Part shown: positions 34,544-45,820 of the stretch, one piece after another
Numbering within the stretch: the stretch's first letter is position 1
How the letters are laid out: the number at the start of each line of letters is the position of its first letter
Assembly (NCBI RefSeq): GCF_014205795.1
Contig: NZ_JACHCN010000003.1
Coordinates: 35,198 to 99,197, forward strand
From: Rhodanobacter sp. MP7CTX1
GTDB lineage: Bacteria > Pseudomonadota > Gammaproteobacteria > Xanthomonadales > Rhodanobacteraceae
Direction of reading: 5' to 3'
Length of the DNA: 64,000 bases
The notes under the pieces: model-generated
What the model saw: the letters and a program-made list of their open reading frames with translations, nothing else
What the model was told of the DNA's origin: nothing
The model's database searches: none
Translations under genes and position numbers: made by a program

Positions 34544-35665
34544 TCAATTTCGCGCACCTACCAAAGTCCAGCCTGACGGGTAGCTCCCAATGGGGGCAGA
34601 CAGCCAGCCCTGGTTGGGGGCTGAGAACGTCCTGGTTAGCCAGATCAGACTGCCCTGCGCTGCAGGCGCGCTGGCGGCATTTGACGCGTCGTTCGCCCAG
34701 ACGAGCACGGCCTCGTTGCCGTTGTCGAAATTGCCCGTTGCCCCAAGATAATCGTTGCTGTTGATGGAGAATGTGTTGACCAATCCGAACGAGGTTTGAG
34801 TCACCTGGCCATTGGAATTGAAGTACGAACGCTCTTCATACTGCTTGAACTGCAACGCACCATCGTTCTGCACGTAGATATTCACGCCGCCAAAGTCACC
34901 TGCTACAGCAGCGCCGATGACTCTCCCCTGAGGGTCATAGTTGCCAATCAGCGTTGATGAAAATCCACTGCCTGACCCAGCCCACAGGTACAGGTCGTGT
35001 GCAGCGCTGGTCCACAGCAAGTCCACGTGTGTCGTTTGCATGAAGTGACCTATGGCGGCGATGTGATAGCCACAGGCGACATTGATGATGGTGCGTCTTG
35101 CCACGGTTGCACCATGCATGATCCAGTATCCGAACTGGCACGCGCTCTCGTTCCACCAAAGCAGGTCGGCGTCACCGTCACCATCGATGTCACCGGCGCC
35201 AACAAGCTGCCAGCCGGCGGGATACGTCCCGATGTAAGTCGACTGGAAAGAGGCGCCAGTTGATTCCCACAGGTACAAATCGTTATCGGTACTCGTCCAG
35301 ATAAGATCGGCCTTGCGGTCGCCATTGAAATCGCCTATTGCGCCGATGTAATAGCCTGGCGTGATGTTGAAGATCTTGTACGAATCCCGCACGTACATGG
35401 TGTCTGTATTGTTCGGACTCGAGATCCAATAAGCGAACTGACTCGTCGACGCATTGAACCAGAGCAGGTCCGAGGTGCCGTCGCCATCAATGTCGTTCGG
35501 TGCAACGAAATACGTAGGATAGAAGATTTCATTGGCCACTTGCAGGAATTGTGGCTTGCTCGGTGCTGAAGCTGTAGCCATTGGATTGGGCTGCCCGGGC
35601 CCGGTTGCAAATGCCAAAGACGAAACCATACATGCTGCTATGAAGGCTAGCGCCCCTATTTTCAT
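34544..35665 (-). CDS. Exported VCBS/FG-GAP repeat protein
   Basis: This 373-residue protein has a signal peptide (MKIGALAFIAACMVSSLAFA) and several FG-GAP/VCBS-type repeats with calcium-loop cores: NDIDGDGTSDLLWFN near 57-71, GDFNGDRKADLIWTS near 111-125, GDIDGDGDADLLWWN near 157-171 and a degenerate unit near 205-222. The repeats alternate with Trp-rich blades (QFAYWI, LYLWES, QFGYWI, LYLWAG), suggesting a partial beta-propeller. The gene is visibly AT-richer than its neighbours, so it may be acquired. Possible adhesin or carbohydrate-binding exoprotein; no secretion-specific C-terminal domain is seen. Confidence 0.85.
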   Translation of the reverse strand: MKIGALAFIAACMVSSLAFATGPGQPNPMATASAPSKPQFLQVANEIFYPTYFVAPNDIDGDGTSDLLWFNASTSQFAYWISSPNNTDTMYVRDSYKIFNITPGYYIGAIGDFNGDRKADLIWTSTDNDLYLWESTGASFQSTYIGTYPAGWQLVGAGDIDGDGDADLLWWNESACQFGYWIMHGATVARRTIINVACGYHIAAIGHFMQTTHVDLLWTSAAHDLYLWAGSGSGFSSTLIGNYDPQGRVIGAAVAGDFGGVNIYVQNDGALQFKQYEERSYFNSNGQVTQTSFGLVNTFSINSNDYLGATGNFDNGNEAVLVWANDASNAASAPAAQGSLIWLTRTFSAPNQGWLSAPIGSYPSGWTLVGARN

Positions 35666-35846
35666 GCGTTTCCCCTGTGAATATCCGTATCGATAAGCGC
35701 GTCCACTGACGCGCGCGCTATCCCGCCTCTCGCGCGACGATTCTCCGTTATCCGCATGGATGGGTGCAACGGGCTTAGTGTGTCTGCCTCCATCGCAATG
35801 GACCTATAGGATGAGGACCGGAAAGTGGCAGGGTCCCGTGTGCGGC

Positions 35847-35852
35847 TATAAT
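35847..35852 (+). promoter_or_regulatory. Candidate -10 element for prmB
   Basis: A TATAAT hexamer lies 29 bp before the GTG start of prmB; no convincing -35 is present at the proper distance. Confidence 0.4.
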
Positions 35853-35881
35853 AAGCATCCTCTCCCTCGCAAGCTGCCCAC

Positions 35882-36805
35882 GTGACCGCCGAACTCGCCA
35901 CCATCATCGACTTCATCCGCTATGGTGCGAGTCGCTTCTCGGCCGCCGGGCTCACGTTCGGTCACAGCCACGACAACCCCATCGACGAGGCCACCCATCT
36001 GGTGCTGGCCAGTCTGCATCTGCCGCCGGATCTGCCACCGGCCTACGGTGTCGGCAAGCTCACGACGGAGGAGCGCGAGCGCCTGCTGATCCTGATCAAG
36101 CGTCGCATCACCGAGCGTCTGCCGGTGGCCTACCTGGTGGGTGAAACATGGTTCGCCGGACTGAAATTCAAGAGTGATCGCCGGGCGCTGGTGCCGCGTT
36201 CGCCGATCGCCGAGCTGATCGAGTCGGGCTTCTCGCCGTGGCTCGACGAGCGCCAGGTCGAACGGGCGCTGGATCTGTGCACGGGCTCTGGCTGCATCGG
36301 TATTGCGCTGGCCGAGTACAACCCGGAGTGGAAGGTCGACATCGCCGACATCAGCGACGACGCGCTTGCCCTGGCCCGCGAAAACATCGTGTTCCAGCAT
36401 GTCGAAGGCCGCGTCGAGGCGATCAAGTCGGATCTGTTCAGCGGTGTCAAAGGTCGACGCTACGACCTGATCGTCTCCAATCCGCCCTACGTCACCGAAG
36501 ACGAGTACACCGCGCTGCCCGGCGAATACCGCCACGAGCCGAAGCTCGGCCTGACCTCCGGCAAGGATGGATTGGACCTGTGCCTGCGCATGCTGGACGA
36601 GGCGGCTGAGTACCTCAACGATGATGGTTTGCTGGTCATCGAGGTTGGCGAAAGCGAGCATGCGCTGGCCGCGCTGCTGCCGCAGGTGCCGTTTGTGTGG
36701 ATCGAGTTCAAGGTCGGCGCGATGGGCGTGTTCGCACTCGAGAAGCGCGACCTGATCGAACACGCTGCCGCGATTCATGCTGCCGCCATGGCGCGGGCAG
36801 CTTAG
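35882..36805 (+). CDS. prmB: Ribosomal protein L3 N5-glutamine methyltransferase
   Basis: This 307-residue SAM methyltransferase modifies a glutamine of ribosomal protein L3. Motif I is LDLCTGSGCIGIALAEY near 131-147, motif II DIADISDDALALA near 154-166 and the glutamine-binding NPPYVTEDEYTALPGEY near 200-216. The N-terminal helical domain (1-90) with DNPIDEATHLVLASLHLP is typical of PrmB, not PrmC. The start is a GTG at 35882, matching the family N-terminus. Confidence 0.96.
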   Translation: MTAELATIIDFIRYGASRFSAAGLTFGHSHDNPIDEATHLVLASLHLPPDLPPAYGVGKLTTEERERLLILIKRRITERLPVAYLVGETWFAGLKFKSDRRALVPRSPIAELIESGFSPWLDERQVERALDLCTGSGCIGIALAEYNPEWKVDIADISDDALALARENIVFQHVEGRVEAIKSDLFSGVKGRRYDLIVSNPPYVTEDEYTALPGEYRHEPKLGLTSGKDGLDLCLRMLDEAAEYLNDDGLLVIEVGESEHALAALLPQVPFVWIEFKVGAMGVFALEKRDLIEHAAAIHAAAMARAA

Positions 36806-36866
36806 AGTCACACGACACCCGGCTATCGCGGTTAAGCTGTGACGGATCCTTCAGACGTCCATACCC

Positions 36867-37988
36867 ATGTCCAGCAACTCTTTCGGCAAGCTCTTCACCG
36901 TCACCACGTTCGGCGAAAGCCACGGGCCGGCGATCGGTTGCGTGATTGACGGGTGTCCGCCCGGGTTATCGATCAGCGAGGAAGAATTTCGTCAGGACCT
37001 GGATCGCCGCGCCACGGGCCGCAGTCGCTTTACCTCGCAGCGGCATGAAGCGGATGACGTGGAAATTCTCTCCGGCGTCTACGAGGGCAAGACCACCGGC
37101 ACACCGATCGCGCTGCTGATCCGCAATACCGATCAGCGCAGCAAGGACTACGGTGACATCGCGTCGACGTTCCGTCCAGGCCACGCCGATTACACCTATT
37201 GGCAGAAATACGGTATCCGCGATCCGCGCGGTGGCGGGCGCTCATCGGCACGCGAAACCACCATGCGGGTGGCTGCCGCCGTGATCGCCAAGAAGTGGCT
37301 GGCCGAGCGCTACGGCGTGCGGGTGCGCGGCTACCTGGCCCAGATTGGCGACATCACGCCGACGGCATTCGATTGGGCGGCGGTTGAGCAGAATCCATTT
37401 TTCTGGCCAGATGCGGAGCAGGTGCCGGCGCTTGAAACCTACATCAATGCGCTGCGCAAATCCGGCGATTCAGTCGGCGCCCGCGTTAATGTCATGGCCG
37501 ATGGCGTGCCGCCGGGTTGGGGCGAGCCGATCTACGGCAAGCTCGATGGCGATCTCGCCAGCGCGCTGATGTCGATCAACGCCGTAAAGGGTGTGGAGAT
37601 CGGCGATGGCTTCGCGGCGGTCACCCAGCGTGGCAGTCAGCATCGCGACGAAATGAGCATGGACGGCTTTACGTCCAATCATGCCGGCGGCATCCTGGGT
37701 GGCATCAGCAGCGGTCAACCGGTAACGGCTTCGATCGTGCTCAAGCCTACCTCCAGCATCCTGATTCCCGGCCACAGCGTGAATCTGGCTGGTGAACCGG
37801 CCGAGGTGGTGACCAAGGGCCGCCACGACCCGTGCGTCGGTATCCGCGCTACGCCGATCGCCGAAGCCATGATGGCGCTGGTGCTGATCGACCATGCATT
37901 GCGCCATCGTGCGCAATGCGGCGATGTGGGTGCGGTCGAGCCGTTGATTCCGTGGCGATCTGACAGGCAGGAAACCGTCGATGGCTGA
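36867..37988 (+). CDS. aroC: Chorismate synthase
   Basis: This 373-residue FMN-dependent lyase makes chorismate from EPSP, the last shikimate step and precursor for the trp genes at 43.9-46.6 kb. Signatures: [20 protein letters not shown] near 13-32, [20 protein letters not shown] near 106-125, [17 protein letters not shown] and the C-terminal [17 protein letters not shown]. Conserved His in FGESHG and near HAD are present. It overlaps the following dehydrogenase gene by 8 bp. Confidence 0.98.
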   Translation: MSSNSFGKLFTVTTFGESHGPAIGCVIDGCPPGLSISEEEFRQDLDRRATGRSRFTSQRHEADDVEILSGVYEGKTTGTPIALLIRNTDQRSKDYGDIASTFRPGHADYTYWQKYGIRDPRGGGRSSARETTMRVAAAVIAKKWLAERYGVRVRGYLAQIGDITPTAFDWAAVEQNPFFWPDAEQVPALETYINALRKSGDSVGARVNVMADGVPPGWGEPIYGKLDGDLASALMSINAVKGVEIGDGFAAVTQRGSQHRDEMSMDGFTSNHAGGILGGISSGQPVTASIVLKPTSSILIPGHSVNLAGEPAEVVTKGRHDPCVGIRATPIAEAMMALVLIDHALRHRAQCGDVGAVEPLIPWRSDRQETVDG

Positions 37989-38997
37989 TCGACCGAAAGT
38001 CTGGGTTTCCCGCCCCACCTTTCCTGACATTGTCGCCCGCCTCGATGAACACTTCGAGGTGACCAGCGAGCCGGAAGAGATCAAGTTTTCGCCAGCTGAG
38101 CTGGCCGCGAAACTGGCCGATCACGATGCGGCCATCGTTGGCCTCAAGGAGCGCATTGGCGCGGCGGAAATTGCCGGTGCGAAGCGCCTTCGTCTTGTCG
38201 CCAATCTCAGCGTCGGCTACGACAACCTCGACCTGGCCGCGCTGACGGCGGCCGGCATCGCAGCCTCAAACACGGCCGACGTGCTCAACGAAAGCGTGGC
38301 CGACTACACCTGGGCGCTGCTGCTTGGCGCAGCACGACGAGTCGGCGCCGCGGAGCGCTGGCTGCGTGCGGGCGAATGGAAGGCCACGAAATTCACCGAG
38401 TGGCTCGGCATGGATGTGCGTGGTCGCACGCTCGGCATTCTGGGCATGGGCCGTATCGGTCAGGCGGTCGCGCGCCGGGCGTCGGGCTTCGGCATGCCGG
38501 TCATCTATCACAATCGCTCGGCACTGCCGGAGCCGATCGAGCGTGAATGCAACGCTCGCTACGTCGACAAGCAGGGGCTACTGCGTGAATCCGATTTTCT
38601 GGTGCTGGTGGTACCGTTGACACCGGAGAACCACCACGCAATCGGCACATCCGAACTGGCGCTGATGAAGCGCACTGCGGTGTTGGTGAATGTGGCTCGC
38701 GGCGGTATTGTGGACGATGCGGCGCTGGCTGCGGCGCTGGCACGTGGTGATATAGCGGCGGCCGCGCTGGATGTTTTCGAGGGCGAGCCGAACGTGCATC
38801 CGGCCTTGCTCGCGCTGGACAATGTGCTGCTCAGTCCGCATATAGCCAGTGCCAGTCACGATGCACGACGAGCCATGACGGCGCTCGCAGTGGACAATGT
38901 CATGGCGTTTTTCGGCCATGGCCCGCATGCCGGGCGCCCTCCAACGATCCTCAATCCGACGGTATTGGCTACGGCCAACCCTCCGACCCAACCCTGA
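37981..38997 (+). CDS. D-2-hydroxyacid dehydrogenase (glyoxylate/hydroxypyruvate reductase-like)
   Basis: This 338-residue NAD(P)-dependent enzyme has the nucleotide motif [17 protein letters not shown] near 149-165, catalytic Arg in [11 protein letters not shown] near 238-248, Glu in [11 protein letters not shown] near 266-276 and His in [16 protein letters not shown] near 286-301. The pattern suits the GhrB/glycerate dehydrogenase group. It overlaps aroC by 8 bp and precedes asd by 15 bp, so all three are probably co-expressed. The exact substrate is uncertain. Confidence 0.93.
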   Translation: MADRPKVWVSRPTFPDIVARLDEHFEVTSEPEEIKFSPAELAAKLADHDAAIVGLKERIGAAEIAGAKRLRLVANLSVGYDNLDLAALTAAGIAASNTADVLNESVADYTWALLLGAARRVGAAERWLRAGEWKATKFTEWLGMDVRGRTLGILGMGRIGQAVARRASGFGMPVIYHNRSALPEPIERECNARYVDKQGLLRESDFLVLVVPLTPENHHAIGTSELALMKRTAVLVNVARGGIVDDAALAAALARGDIAAAALDVFEGEPNVHPALLALDNVLLSPHIASASHDARRAMTALAVDNVMAFFGHGPHAGRPPTILNPTVLATANPPTQP

Positions 38998-39012
38998 GCT
39001 AAAGAACACACG

Positions 39013-40043
<1,031 letters not shown>

Positions 40044-40044
<1 letters not shown>

Positions 40045-40349
40045 TGCGTTGTTTGCAACTTTTTGGCATGGTGTGTTTCATGGCCTCGTCGCTGGCCTGG
40101 GCCAGCAGCGGCGAGCCCACGGCACAGCCGGCTGGATCGCCGAAGGCTGCTCAGCCCTCCCTGTCTGAAATCAGGCAGCGTGTGGCGCAGCACGAGGCCC
40201 AGATCAATCAGTTGCAGCAGGATGTCTCCAGTCAGGAATCAAACAGCAAGCAGGCAAGCGAGCGCCTTCAACAGCAGGATCGGACGATCACCGAACTGCA
40301 GCAGCAACTGCAGGCGCTGCGCGCCAAGTCGGCGTCCAACCACCAGTGA
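40044..40349 (+). CDS. Small exported coiled-coil protein
   Basis: This 101-residue protein starts at the ATG overlapping the asd stop (TAATG). It has a signal peptide (MRCLQLFGMVCFMASSLAWA) and a mature part that is almost entirely a Gln-rich coiled coil (heptads through QHEAQINQLQQDVSSQ and RTITELQQQLQALR). It sits between asd and fimV, a place where small periplasmic coiled-coil proteins are common in this lineage. No named family; possibly an envelope structural or FimV-associated factor. Confidence 0.75.
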
Positions 40350-40516
40350 AAAGCATCGTGGCGATGAGAACGCACTGCAGCAATGCGCTGCAAGTCTTCG
40401 CTGCTGCTATTGTTGATTGGTCTGCATATAACTAAAGTGGCTCTCATTGGAGCAGTTGTCGCCGCGGCGACGACACCTATAGAGTGGCGCCAGAGATCGT
40501 TCGGGGGAACACACTG

Positions 40517-42889
40517 ATGAATCGTTCGTTGAAGTTGTCGATGTTGATGGCGCTGGGACTGGGCACAAGCCAGGCGATGGCGCTTGACCTGGGTCAGATC
40601 CAGGTCAAATCGACCTTGGGGCAGCCGTTGCTGGCGGAGATTCCGCTGCATCCGGCCAGTCCGGCGGAACTGCAGAGTCTCACCGTTCAATTGGCCTCGA
40701 GCGAAGATTTCGCCCGTGCCGGTATCCAGGGCGGGCGCACCTCGATCCCGCTGCATTTCAGCGTCGCCAATACCGGCAACGGCCAGGTGATCCGCATCAC
40801 CAGCAGTGTGGTGGTGGATGACCCGTACATTGACCTGCTGCTCGAGGTGAATGGCAAGGCCGGCAAGAGCATGCGCGAGTTCGCCATCCTGCTTGATCCG
40901 CCGGGGAGTCAGATGAGCGCGCCGGCCACGGCACCTGCGCCAGTTGCAGCCACGGCCCCGACATCGTCGGCGCCAAGTCAGGCCGTCCAAACCGCCGTGG
41001 CGCCCACGTCACGACAAAATCATCCGGCGCCGGTATCGAGGGCACCTGCGCCTGCTCCCGCCGCTGTTGCCAACGGAAACTATGGCCCGGTCGCACGGGG
41101 CCAGACGCTGTCGTCGATCGCCCGGCACGTCATGCCGACCGGAGTGGACGTCAATCAGATGTTGCTGGCCCTCAAACAGGCCAATCCGGAGGCGTTCTAC
41201 CGCGACAACATCAACGCACTGAAGACTGGCGCGGTATTGCGCGTGCCGACGTCGGACGAAGCGCAGGCCATGACGGTTGCCGCGGCGGTGGCCGCCGTGG
41301 AGCGCGAGAACGGAGACTGGCGTGCGGGGGCAACCAGCAAACCGACGACGGTGGCGGATGCAGCGACTCGTTCGTCATCCTCCAGTGCGCCCACCGGCAA
41401 ATCGGGCAGTGCCGGTGATCGTCTTGCCCTGGTTCCGGTCAAGGACGTCAACGGCGCGGGCGGGCAGAGCGGCACCAGCGCAAACACCGGTGGCAAATCC
41501 GCGGCCGGCCTGCGTCAGGATCTGCTGCGAACCCAGGAAAGCCTTGCCACCCTGGAGCAGCAAGGCAACGATTTGACCGCCCGGTTGAAAGACCTGACGG
41601 ACATCAACAACAAGAACGAACATCTGTTGTCGCTCAAGGACAACGAGATTGCCCAACTGCAGGGCGAACTGGCCAAGGCACGCAAGGCGGCGGGCCTGCC
41701 GCCGGTGGCCGCTCCCGCCGGGGCTGCTGTTAGCGCGACGGCACCTGCGCCGGCAACCAGCGCACTGGCCAAGCCCGTGGTCGCGGCGTCGCCGGAAGCC
41801 AAGCCCGCACCCGCTACGAACGGCACGGTCGCTGGCGCCCCACCCATTGCCACCAGCTCCACGGCGATGACGGCGGCTCCAGTCGCTGCCGCAAGCGCAC
41901 CGGCTGTCGGCTCCGCTTCGAGCGTGGTCGCAGCGGCAAAGCCGGTGCCGGTCAAGCCAGCACACAAGCCGGTCACTGCGCATAACCCGCCGTCGGTAGA
42001 TGAGCAGCCCTGGTACATGCAGACGTGGGCCTGGGCGGTTGGGGCAGTGGTAGCGCTGTTGCTGCTGGTTGGTCTGCTGCGTCGGCGCAAGCCTGCGGCA
42101 ACGTCATTGCCAAAGACGCCCTCGTCGCTGGCGGATCGCTTCGAATCGACGCCACCAGCGGAGCACGATGGTGACGACGTCGACCAGGATGAGCTGCTCG
42201 ACGAGTTGGCCGAGCATCCGGACGACATCCACCTGCACCTGGAACTGGTCACCCTGTATTACTCGCGTCGCGACGTCGAGCACTTCGAGGCGGCTGCCGA
42301 AGCGATGCACGCGCACATCACCGATCCGCAGCAGGACGAGTGGCAGGACGTAGTGCACATGGGTGAGGATCTTGTGCCGGGTCATCCGTTGTTCGCCCCG
42401 CACGTCGTGTTGCCGGTGCACGAGGAAGTCCTGGGCAGTCACGATTTCGGTGCCGATGACTATGCGACCGTCAGCAATACGGCCCCGGTTGCATCATCGA
42501 TGCCACCCTTGCCGCCGCAGACGCCAAGGAAGGTGAGCGAATACAAGTTCAATTTTGACCTGAGCGGGCAGATGGCCAGTGATGCGGCATCGGAGCATGC
42601 GGTTGTCGCCGAACAGGTGGCGGAGGCGCATCACGAGGTGTCTGCGGTAGCGCAGGCCGAGCAGGCTTCGGGCTGGCATTTCGATGAGAATGAGCATCAA
42701 GTGGGCGGCCAGGGCAGCGAACTGGGCGAATACAGTGATGATCCGGTAGATACCAAGCTCGATCTGGCTCGCGCCTATCTGGACATGGGTGACGCCGACG
42801 GCGCCCGCGCCATGCTCGGGGAAGTCGTCAAGGAAGGCAGCCAGATGCAGCAGGATGTTGCCAAACGCCTGCTGGAGACGCTCCACTAA
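40517..42889 (+). CDS. fimV: FimV-family pilus/polarity protein
   Basis: This 790-residue inner-membrane protein helps assemble type IV pili and organises the cell pole. It has a signal/anchor start, the FimV N-terminal domain (IQVKSTLGQPLLAEIPL near 21-37), a Pro/Ala-rich linker, a LysM domain (YGPVARGQTLSSIARHVM and following, about 190-242), a coiled coil near 335-400, a single membrane helix near 505-525 (TWAWAVGAVVALLLLVGLL) followed by RRRK, and an acidic cytoplasmic region ending in the conserved FimV C-terminal TPR motif (DLARAYLDMGDADGARAML). ATG 40517 is preferred to the upstream 40484. Confidence 0.95.
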   Translation: MNRSLKLSMLMALGLGTSQAMALDLGQIQVKSTLGQPLLAEIPLHPASPAELQSLTVQLASSEDFARAGIQGGRTSIPLHFSVANTGNGQVIRITSSVVVDDPYIDLLLEVNGKAGKSMREFAILLDPPGSQMSAPATAPAPVAATAPTSSAPSQAVQTAVAPTSRQNHPAPVSRAPAPAPAAVANGNYGPVARGQTLSSIARHVMPTGVDVNQMLLALKQANPEAFYRDNINALKTGAVLRVPTSDEAQAMTVAAAVAAVERENGDWRAGATSKPTTVADAATRSSSSSAPTGKSGSAGDRLALVPVKDVNGAGGQSGTSANTGGKSAAGLRQDLLRTQESLATLEQQGNDLTARLKDLTDINNKNEHLLSLKDNEIAQLQGELAKARKAAGLPPVAAPAGAAVSATAPAPATSALAKPVVAASPEAKPAPATNGTVAGAPPIATSSTAMTAAPVAAASAPAVGSASSVVAAAKPVPVKPAHKPVTAHNPPSVDEQPWYMQTWAWAVGAVVALLLLVGLLRRRKPAATSLPKTPSSLADRFESTPPAEHDGDDVDQDELLDELAEHPDDIHLHLELVTLYYSRRDVEHFEAAAEAMHAHITDPQQDEWQDVVHMGEDLVPGHPLFAPHVVLPVHEEVLGSHDFGADDYATVSNTAPVASSMPPLPPQTPRKVSEYKFNFDLSGQMASDAASEHAVVAEQVAEAHHEVSAVAQAEQASGWHFDENEHQVGGQGSELGEYSDDPVDTKLDLARAYLDMGDADGARAMLGEVVKEGSQMQQDVAKRLLETLH

Positions 42890-42918
42890 GTCCTCGCGGC
42901 GCTACTTGCGTGACTTGT

Positions 42919-43018
42919 CGGGCCGGCTTGCCGGCCCGATTTCATTTGGCAGGCTCCTTAGCCGGCTTGCCGGCCCGATGTCATTTGGCAGATATGTAGC
43001 CGGCTTGCCGGCCCGATG
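42919..43018. repeat. Three tandem ~39-bp repeats with hairpins after fimV
   Basis: GCCGGCTTGCCGGCCCGAT occurs at 42922, 42961 and 42999 (periods 39 and 38 bp), each with GTCATTTGGCAG-like spacer sequence. Each unit can form a GGGCCGG / CCGGCCC-type hairpin; the first (42919-42938) has an 8-bp perfect stem and could terminate fimV, and the later copies look like duplications of it. Three units with a hairpin-forming core and near-identical spacers are not CRISPR-like. Confidence 0.85.
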
Positions 43019-43103
43019 GCGTTATGGCTTCGGTCGCCTCGCCAGCTCGACTTCGCCGACGTGCTGCTAATCTTTCCCTTTCATTGAACTGTTTACCGAC
43101 TTC

Positions 43104-43886
43104 ATGCGCATTGCCCTTGGCATCGAATACGACGGCACCGATTTCTATGGCTGGCAACGCCTGAAATCCGAAGCCAGCGTGCAGACAGCAGTAGAGAACG
43201 CGCTGTCGCGAGTGGCTGCGCATCCGGTCGAGATCAGTTGCGCGGGCCGCACGGATGCCGGCGTGCATGGCCGCTGCCAGGTCGTGCATTTCGATACCGA
43301 CGCACAGCGCGACATGCGCGGCTGGGTGCTGGGTGCGTGTTCCAACCTGCCCGATACCGTGGCTGTGCTGTGGGCGCAACCGGTGGCCGCGGAATTTCAT
43401 GCGCGCTATGCCGCTCGCAGCCGGCGCTATCGATACCACATCCTGAACCGGCCAGTGCGTGCCGCGCTGGATGCACGCTACGTGACCTGGGAGCGCCTGC
43501 CGCTGGACGCCGAAGTCATGCACGAGGCGGCGCAGGCGCTGCTCGGCGAACATGACTTCGGTGCGTTCCGTGCGTTGTCATGCCAGGCCGCACATCCGCG
43601 CCGTACGGTATTGGCAGTGAGTGTGCGTCGCAATGGCGAACAGCTTTTCGTCGAGATCGAGGCGAACGCGTTCCTGCACCACATGGTGCGCAACATCGTG
43701 GGATCCTTGCTGATGATCGGTCGCGGCGAACGACCCATATCATGGGTGGCCGAATTGCTGGCCGGCTGTGATCGTCAGGTCGCCGGACCGACGGCGCCCG
43801 CTTCAGGGCTGACCTTTCTTGGCCCACGCTATCCATCGCACTGGGGTTTGCCGGCCGAGGTCTGCATGACCGAGAAAAGCGAATGA
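43104..43886 (+). CDS. truA: tRNA pseudouridine(38-40) synthase
   Basis: This 260-residue enzyme modifies positions 38-40 of tRNA anticodon arms. The catalytic Asp51 is in [11 protein letters not shown]; other signatures are [13 protein letters not shown] near 6-18, [11 protein letters not shown] near 108-118 and the C-terminal [19 protein letters not shown] near 192-210. It overlaps trpF by 4 bp (ATGA) and leads the truA-trpF-trpB-trpA-accD run, an order widely conserved in gammaproteobacteria such as Pseudomonas and Xanthomonas. Confidence 0.98.
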   Translation: MRIALGIEYDGTDFYGWQRLKSEASVQTAVENALSRVAAHPVEISCAGRTDAGVHGRCQVVHFDTDAQRDMRGWVLGACSNLPDTVAVLWAQPVAAEFHARYAARSRRYRYHILNRPVRAALDARYVTWERLPLDAEVMHEAAQALLGEHDFGAFRALSCQAAHPRRTVLAVSVRRNGEQLFVEIEANAFLHHMVRNIVGSLLMIGRGERPISWVAELLAGCDRQVAGPTAPASGLTFLGPRYPSHWGLPAEVCMTEKSE

Positions 43887-44533
43887 ACGCCCCGTCCATC
43901 AACGTCTCCACCGTGATCCGCATCAAATGCTGTGGAATGACCCGGGTCGAGGATGCGCTGCTGGCGGCGCGTCTTGGTGCCGATGCGATCGGCCTGGTGT
44001 TTACCGCGCGCAGTCAGCGTCGGGTCGAGCTGTCGAAGGCAAACGAAATACGCCGGGCGCTGCCGCCTTTTGTCACGACAGTGGCATTGTTCATGGACGA
44101 CGACGCAGCGCTGGTGCACGAGGTGATCCGTGTCGTGCAGCCGGAGCTGCTGCAATTTCACGGGCAGGAAGACGATGCGTGGTGCGCGCAGTTTGGTCAG
44201 CGTTACCTTAAGGCCATTGCGATGGGTGAAGGCTCGGCGGCGTTGTCGCGCTTGCACGATTACCCGCGCGCGGCGGGGTTGCTGCTGGACGGTCATGGCC
44301 TCGGTGAGGCCGGTGGCAGCGGCCGCGCGTTCGACTGGTCGCGCATGCCGAGCGGCCTGGCGCAGCCCTTGATCCTGGCCGGCGGCCTGAATCAGGGCAA
44401 CGTCGCTGAAGCCATTCGCATCGCGCGACCATGGGCGGTGGATGTGGCCAGCGGGGTCGAGGCTTCGCCCGGCATCAAGGATGCCGCTAAGATGGCTGCT
44501 TTCATTGCCGCCGTACGGCACGTATCCCTGTAG
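43883..44533 (+). CDS. trpF: Phosphoribosylanthranilate isomerase
   Basis: This 216-residue TIM-barrel enzyme catalyses the third tryptophan step. Catalytic Cys is in [12 protein letters not shown] near 14-25 and the catalytic Asp in FMDDDA near 70; [10 protein letters not shown] near 89-98, [12 protein letters not shown] near 162-173 and [15 protein letters not shown] near 182-196 bind phosphate. It is monofunctional (no TrpC fusion). Its stop codon lies inside the repeat element at 44529-44593. An internal ATG near the CGMTR motif is not needed. Confidence 0.96.
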   Translation: MNAPSINVSTVIRIKCCGMTRVEDALLAARLGADAIGLVFTARSQRRVELSKANEIRRALPPFVTTVALFMDDDAALVHEVIRVVQPELLQFHGQEDDAWCAQFGQRYLKAIAMGEGSAALSRLHDYPRAAGLLLDGHGLGEAGGSGRAFDWSRMPSGLAQPLILAGGLNQGNVAEAIRIARPWAVDVASGVEASPGIKDAAKMAAFIAAVRHVSL

Positions 44534-44593
44534 GAGCGCACCCTGTGCGCGAACGGCTTGCCGCAGCCATCGCGTCCAGGGTGCCCTCCTGCA
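44529..44593. repeat. REP-like inverted repeat overlapping the trpF stop
   Basis: TGTAGGAGCGCACCCTGTGCG at the left is mirrored by CCAGGGTGCCCTCCTGCA at the right. The TAG stop of trpF (44531-44533) is part of the left arm, so translation ends inside the hairpin. It separates trpF from trpB and may lower or fine-tune readthrough. Confidence 0.75.
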
Positions 44594-44608
44594 CCAGCGA
44601 GTGAGTAG

Positions 44609-45820
44609 ATGAGCAAGATCGCCGATTTCAATGCTTACCCCGACGTGCATGGCCGCTTCGGCGACTACGGTGGCAGCTATGTCGCCGAGACCCTGATGGC
44701 GCCGCTGGCCGAGCTCACCGAGGCCTATCTGCGGTTGCGCGAAGATCCGGAGTTCATCGCTGAACTCGACCGCGATCTGAAGCACTACGTCGGCCGACCC
44801 AGCCCGATCTATCACGCCGAACGCTTGTCGCAGCATGTGGGCGGCGCGCGGATCCTGTTCAAGCGCGAAGACCTCAACCACACCGGCGCGCACAAGATCA
44901 ACAACACCGTGGGTCAGGCGCTGGTCGCCAAGCGCATGGGCAAGCCGCGCATCATCGCCGAGACCGGTGCCGGTCAGCACGGCGTCGCCAGCGCCACCGT
45001 GGCCGCGCGGCTTGGGCTGAAGTGCGTGGTCTACATGGGCGCGGTGGACATCGAGCGGCAGAAGATCAACGTCTACCGCATGAAGCTGCTCGGCGCGGAA
45101 GTCGTGCCGGTGACGTCCGGCTCAAAGACGCTGAAAGATGCATTGAACGAAGCGATGCGCGACTGGGTCACCAACGTCGCCGACACGTTTTACATCATCG
45201 GCACGGTCGCCGGCCCGCATCCGTATCCGCTGATGGTGCGCGATTTCAATGCCGTCGTCGGGCGTGAGGCGCGCGCGCAGATGCTGGAGCAATACGGCCG
45301 CCTGCCGGACGTGCTCACCGCGTGCGTGGGTGGTGGCTCCAACGCAATCGGGTTGTTCCATGCGTTCCTGAATGACCCGGACGTGCGCATGGTCGGCGCC
45401 GAGGCGGCGGGCGAGGGTATCGCCAGCGGCCATCATGCGGCCTCGTTGCTGGCCGGTCGACCAGGTGTGCTGCACGGCAATCGCACGTACGTACTCTGCG
45501 ACGACAACGGCCAGATCACCGAGACGCACTCGGTGTCAGCTGGTCTGGATTATCCCGGCGTCGGCCCGGAACATGCGTTCCTGAAGGACGCCGGTCGTGC
45601 CGAATACCTCGGCATTACCGACGACGAAGCGCTGGAAGCGTTCCATCTGCTGGCGCGCACGGAAGGGATTCTCGCTGCGCTCGAATCCAGTCACGCCGTG
45701 GCGCAGGCGATCAAGCTGGCGCGCGAGTATCCGAAAGACGGACTGGTGTTGTGCAATCTGTCGGGTCGCGGCGACAAGGACGTGCATACGATCGCCGCAC
45801 TCGAAGGGGTCGAAGTATGA
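44609..45820 (+). CDS. trpB: Tryptophan synthase beta chain
   Basis: This 403-residue PLP enzyme joins indole and serine. The Schiff-base Lys96 lies in [11 protein letters not shown], the catalytic Glu is in [13 protein letters not shown] near 115-127, and the phosphate-binding GGGSNAIG is near 237-244. The C-terminal [11 protein letters not shown] is intact. Its last codon region overlaps trpA by 4 bp (ATGA). It is a TrpB1-type chain, expected to form the alpha2-beta2 complex with TrpA. Confidence 0.98.
   Translation: MSKIADFNAYPDVHGRFGDYGGSYVAETLMAPLAELTEAYLRLREDPEFIAELDRDLKHYVGRPSPIYHAERLSQHVGGARILFKREDLNHTGAHKINNTVGQALVAKRMGKPRIIAETGAGQHGVASATVAARLGLKCVVYMGAVDIERQKINVYRMKLLGAEVVPVTSGSKTLKDALNEAMRDWVTNVADTFYIIGTVAGPHPYPLMVRDFNAVVGREARAQMLEQYGRLPDVLTACVGGGSNAIGLFHAFLNDPDVRMVGAEAAGEGIASGHHAASLLAGRPGVLHGNRTYVLCDDNGQITETHSVSAGLDYPGVGPEHAFLKDAGRAEYLGITDDEALEAFHLLARTEGILAALESSHAVAQAIKLAREYPKDGLVLCNLSGRGDKDVHTIAALEGVEV

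Noticed and set aside
42919..43018. Possible CRISPR array
   Set aside because: Only three units, the spacers are near-identical, the repeat is a hairpin, and no cas genes are present.
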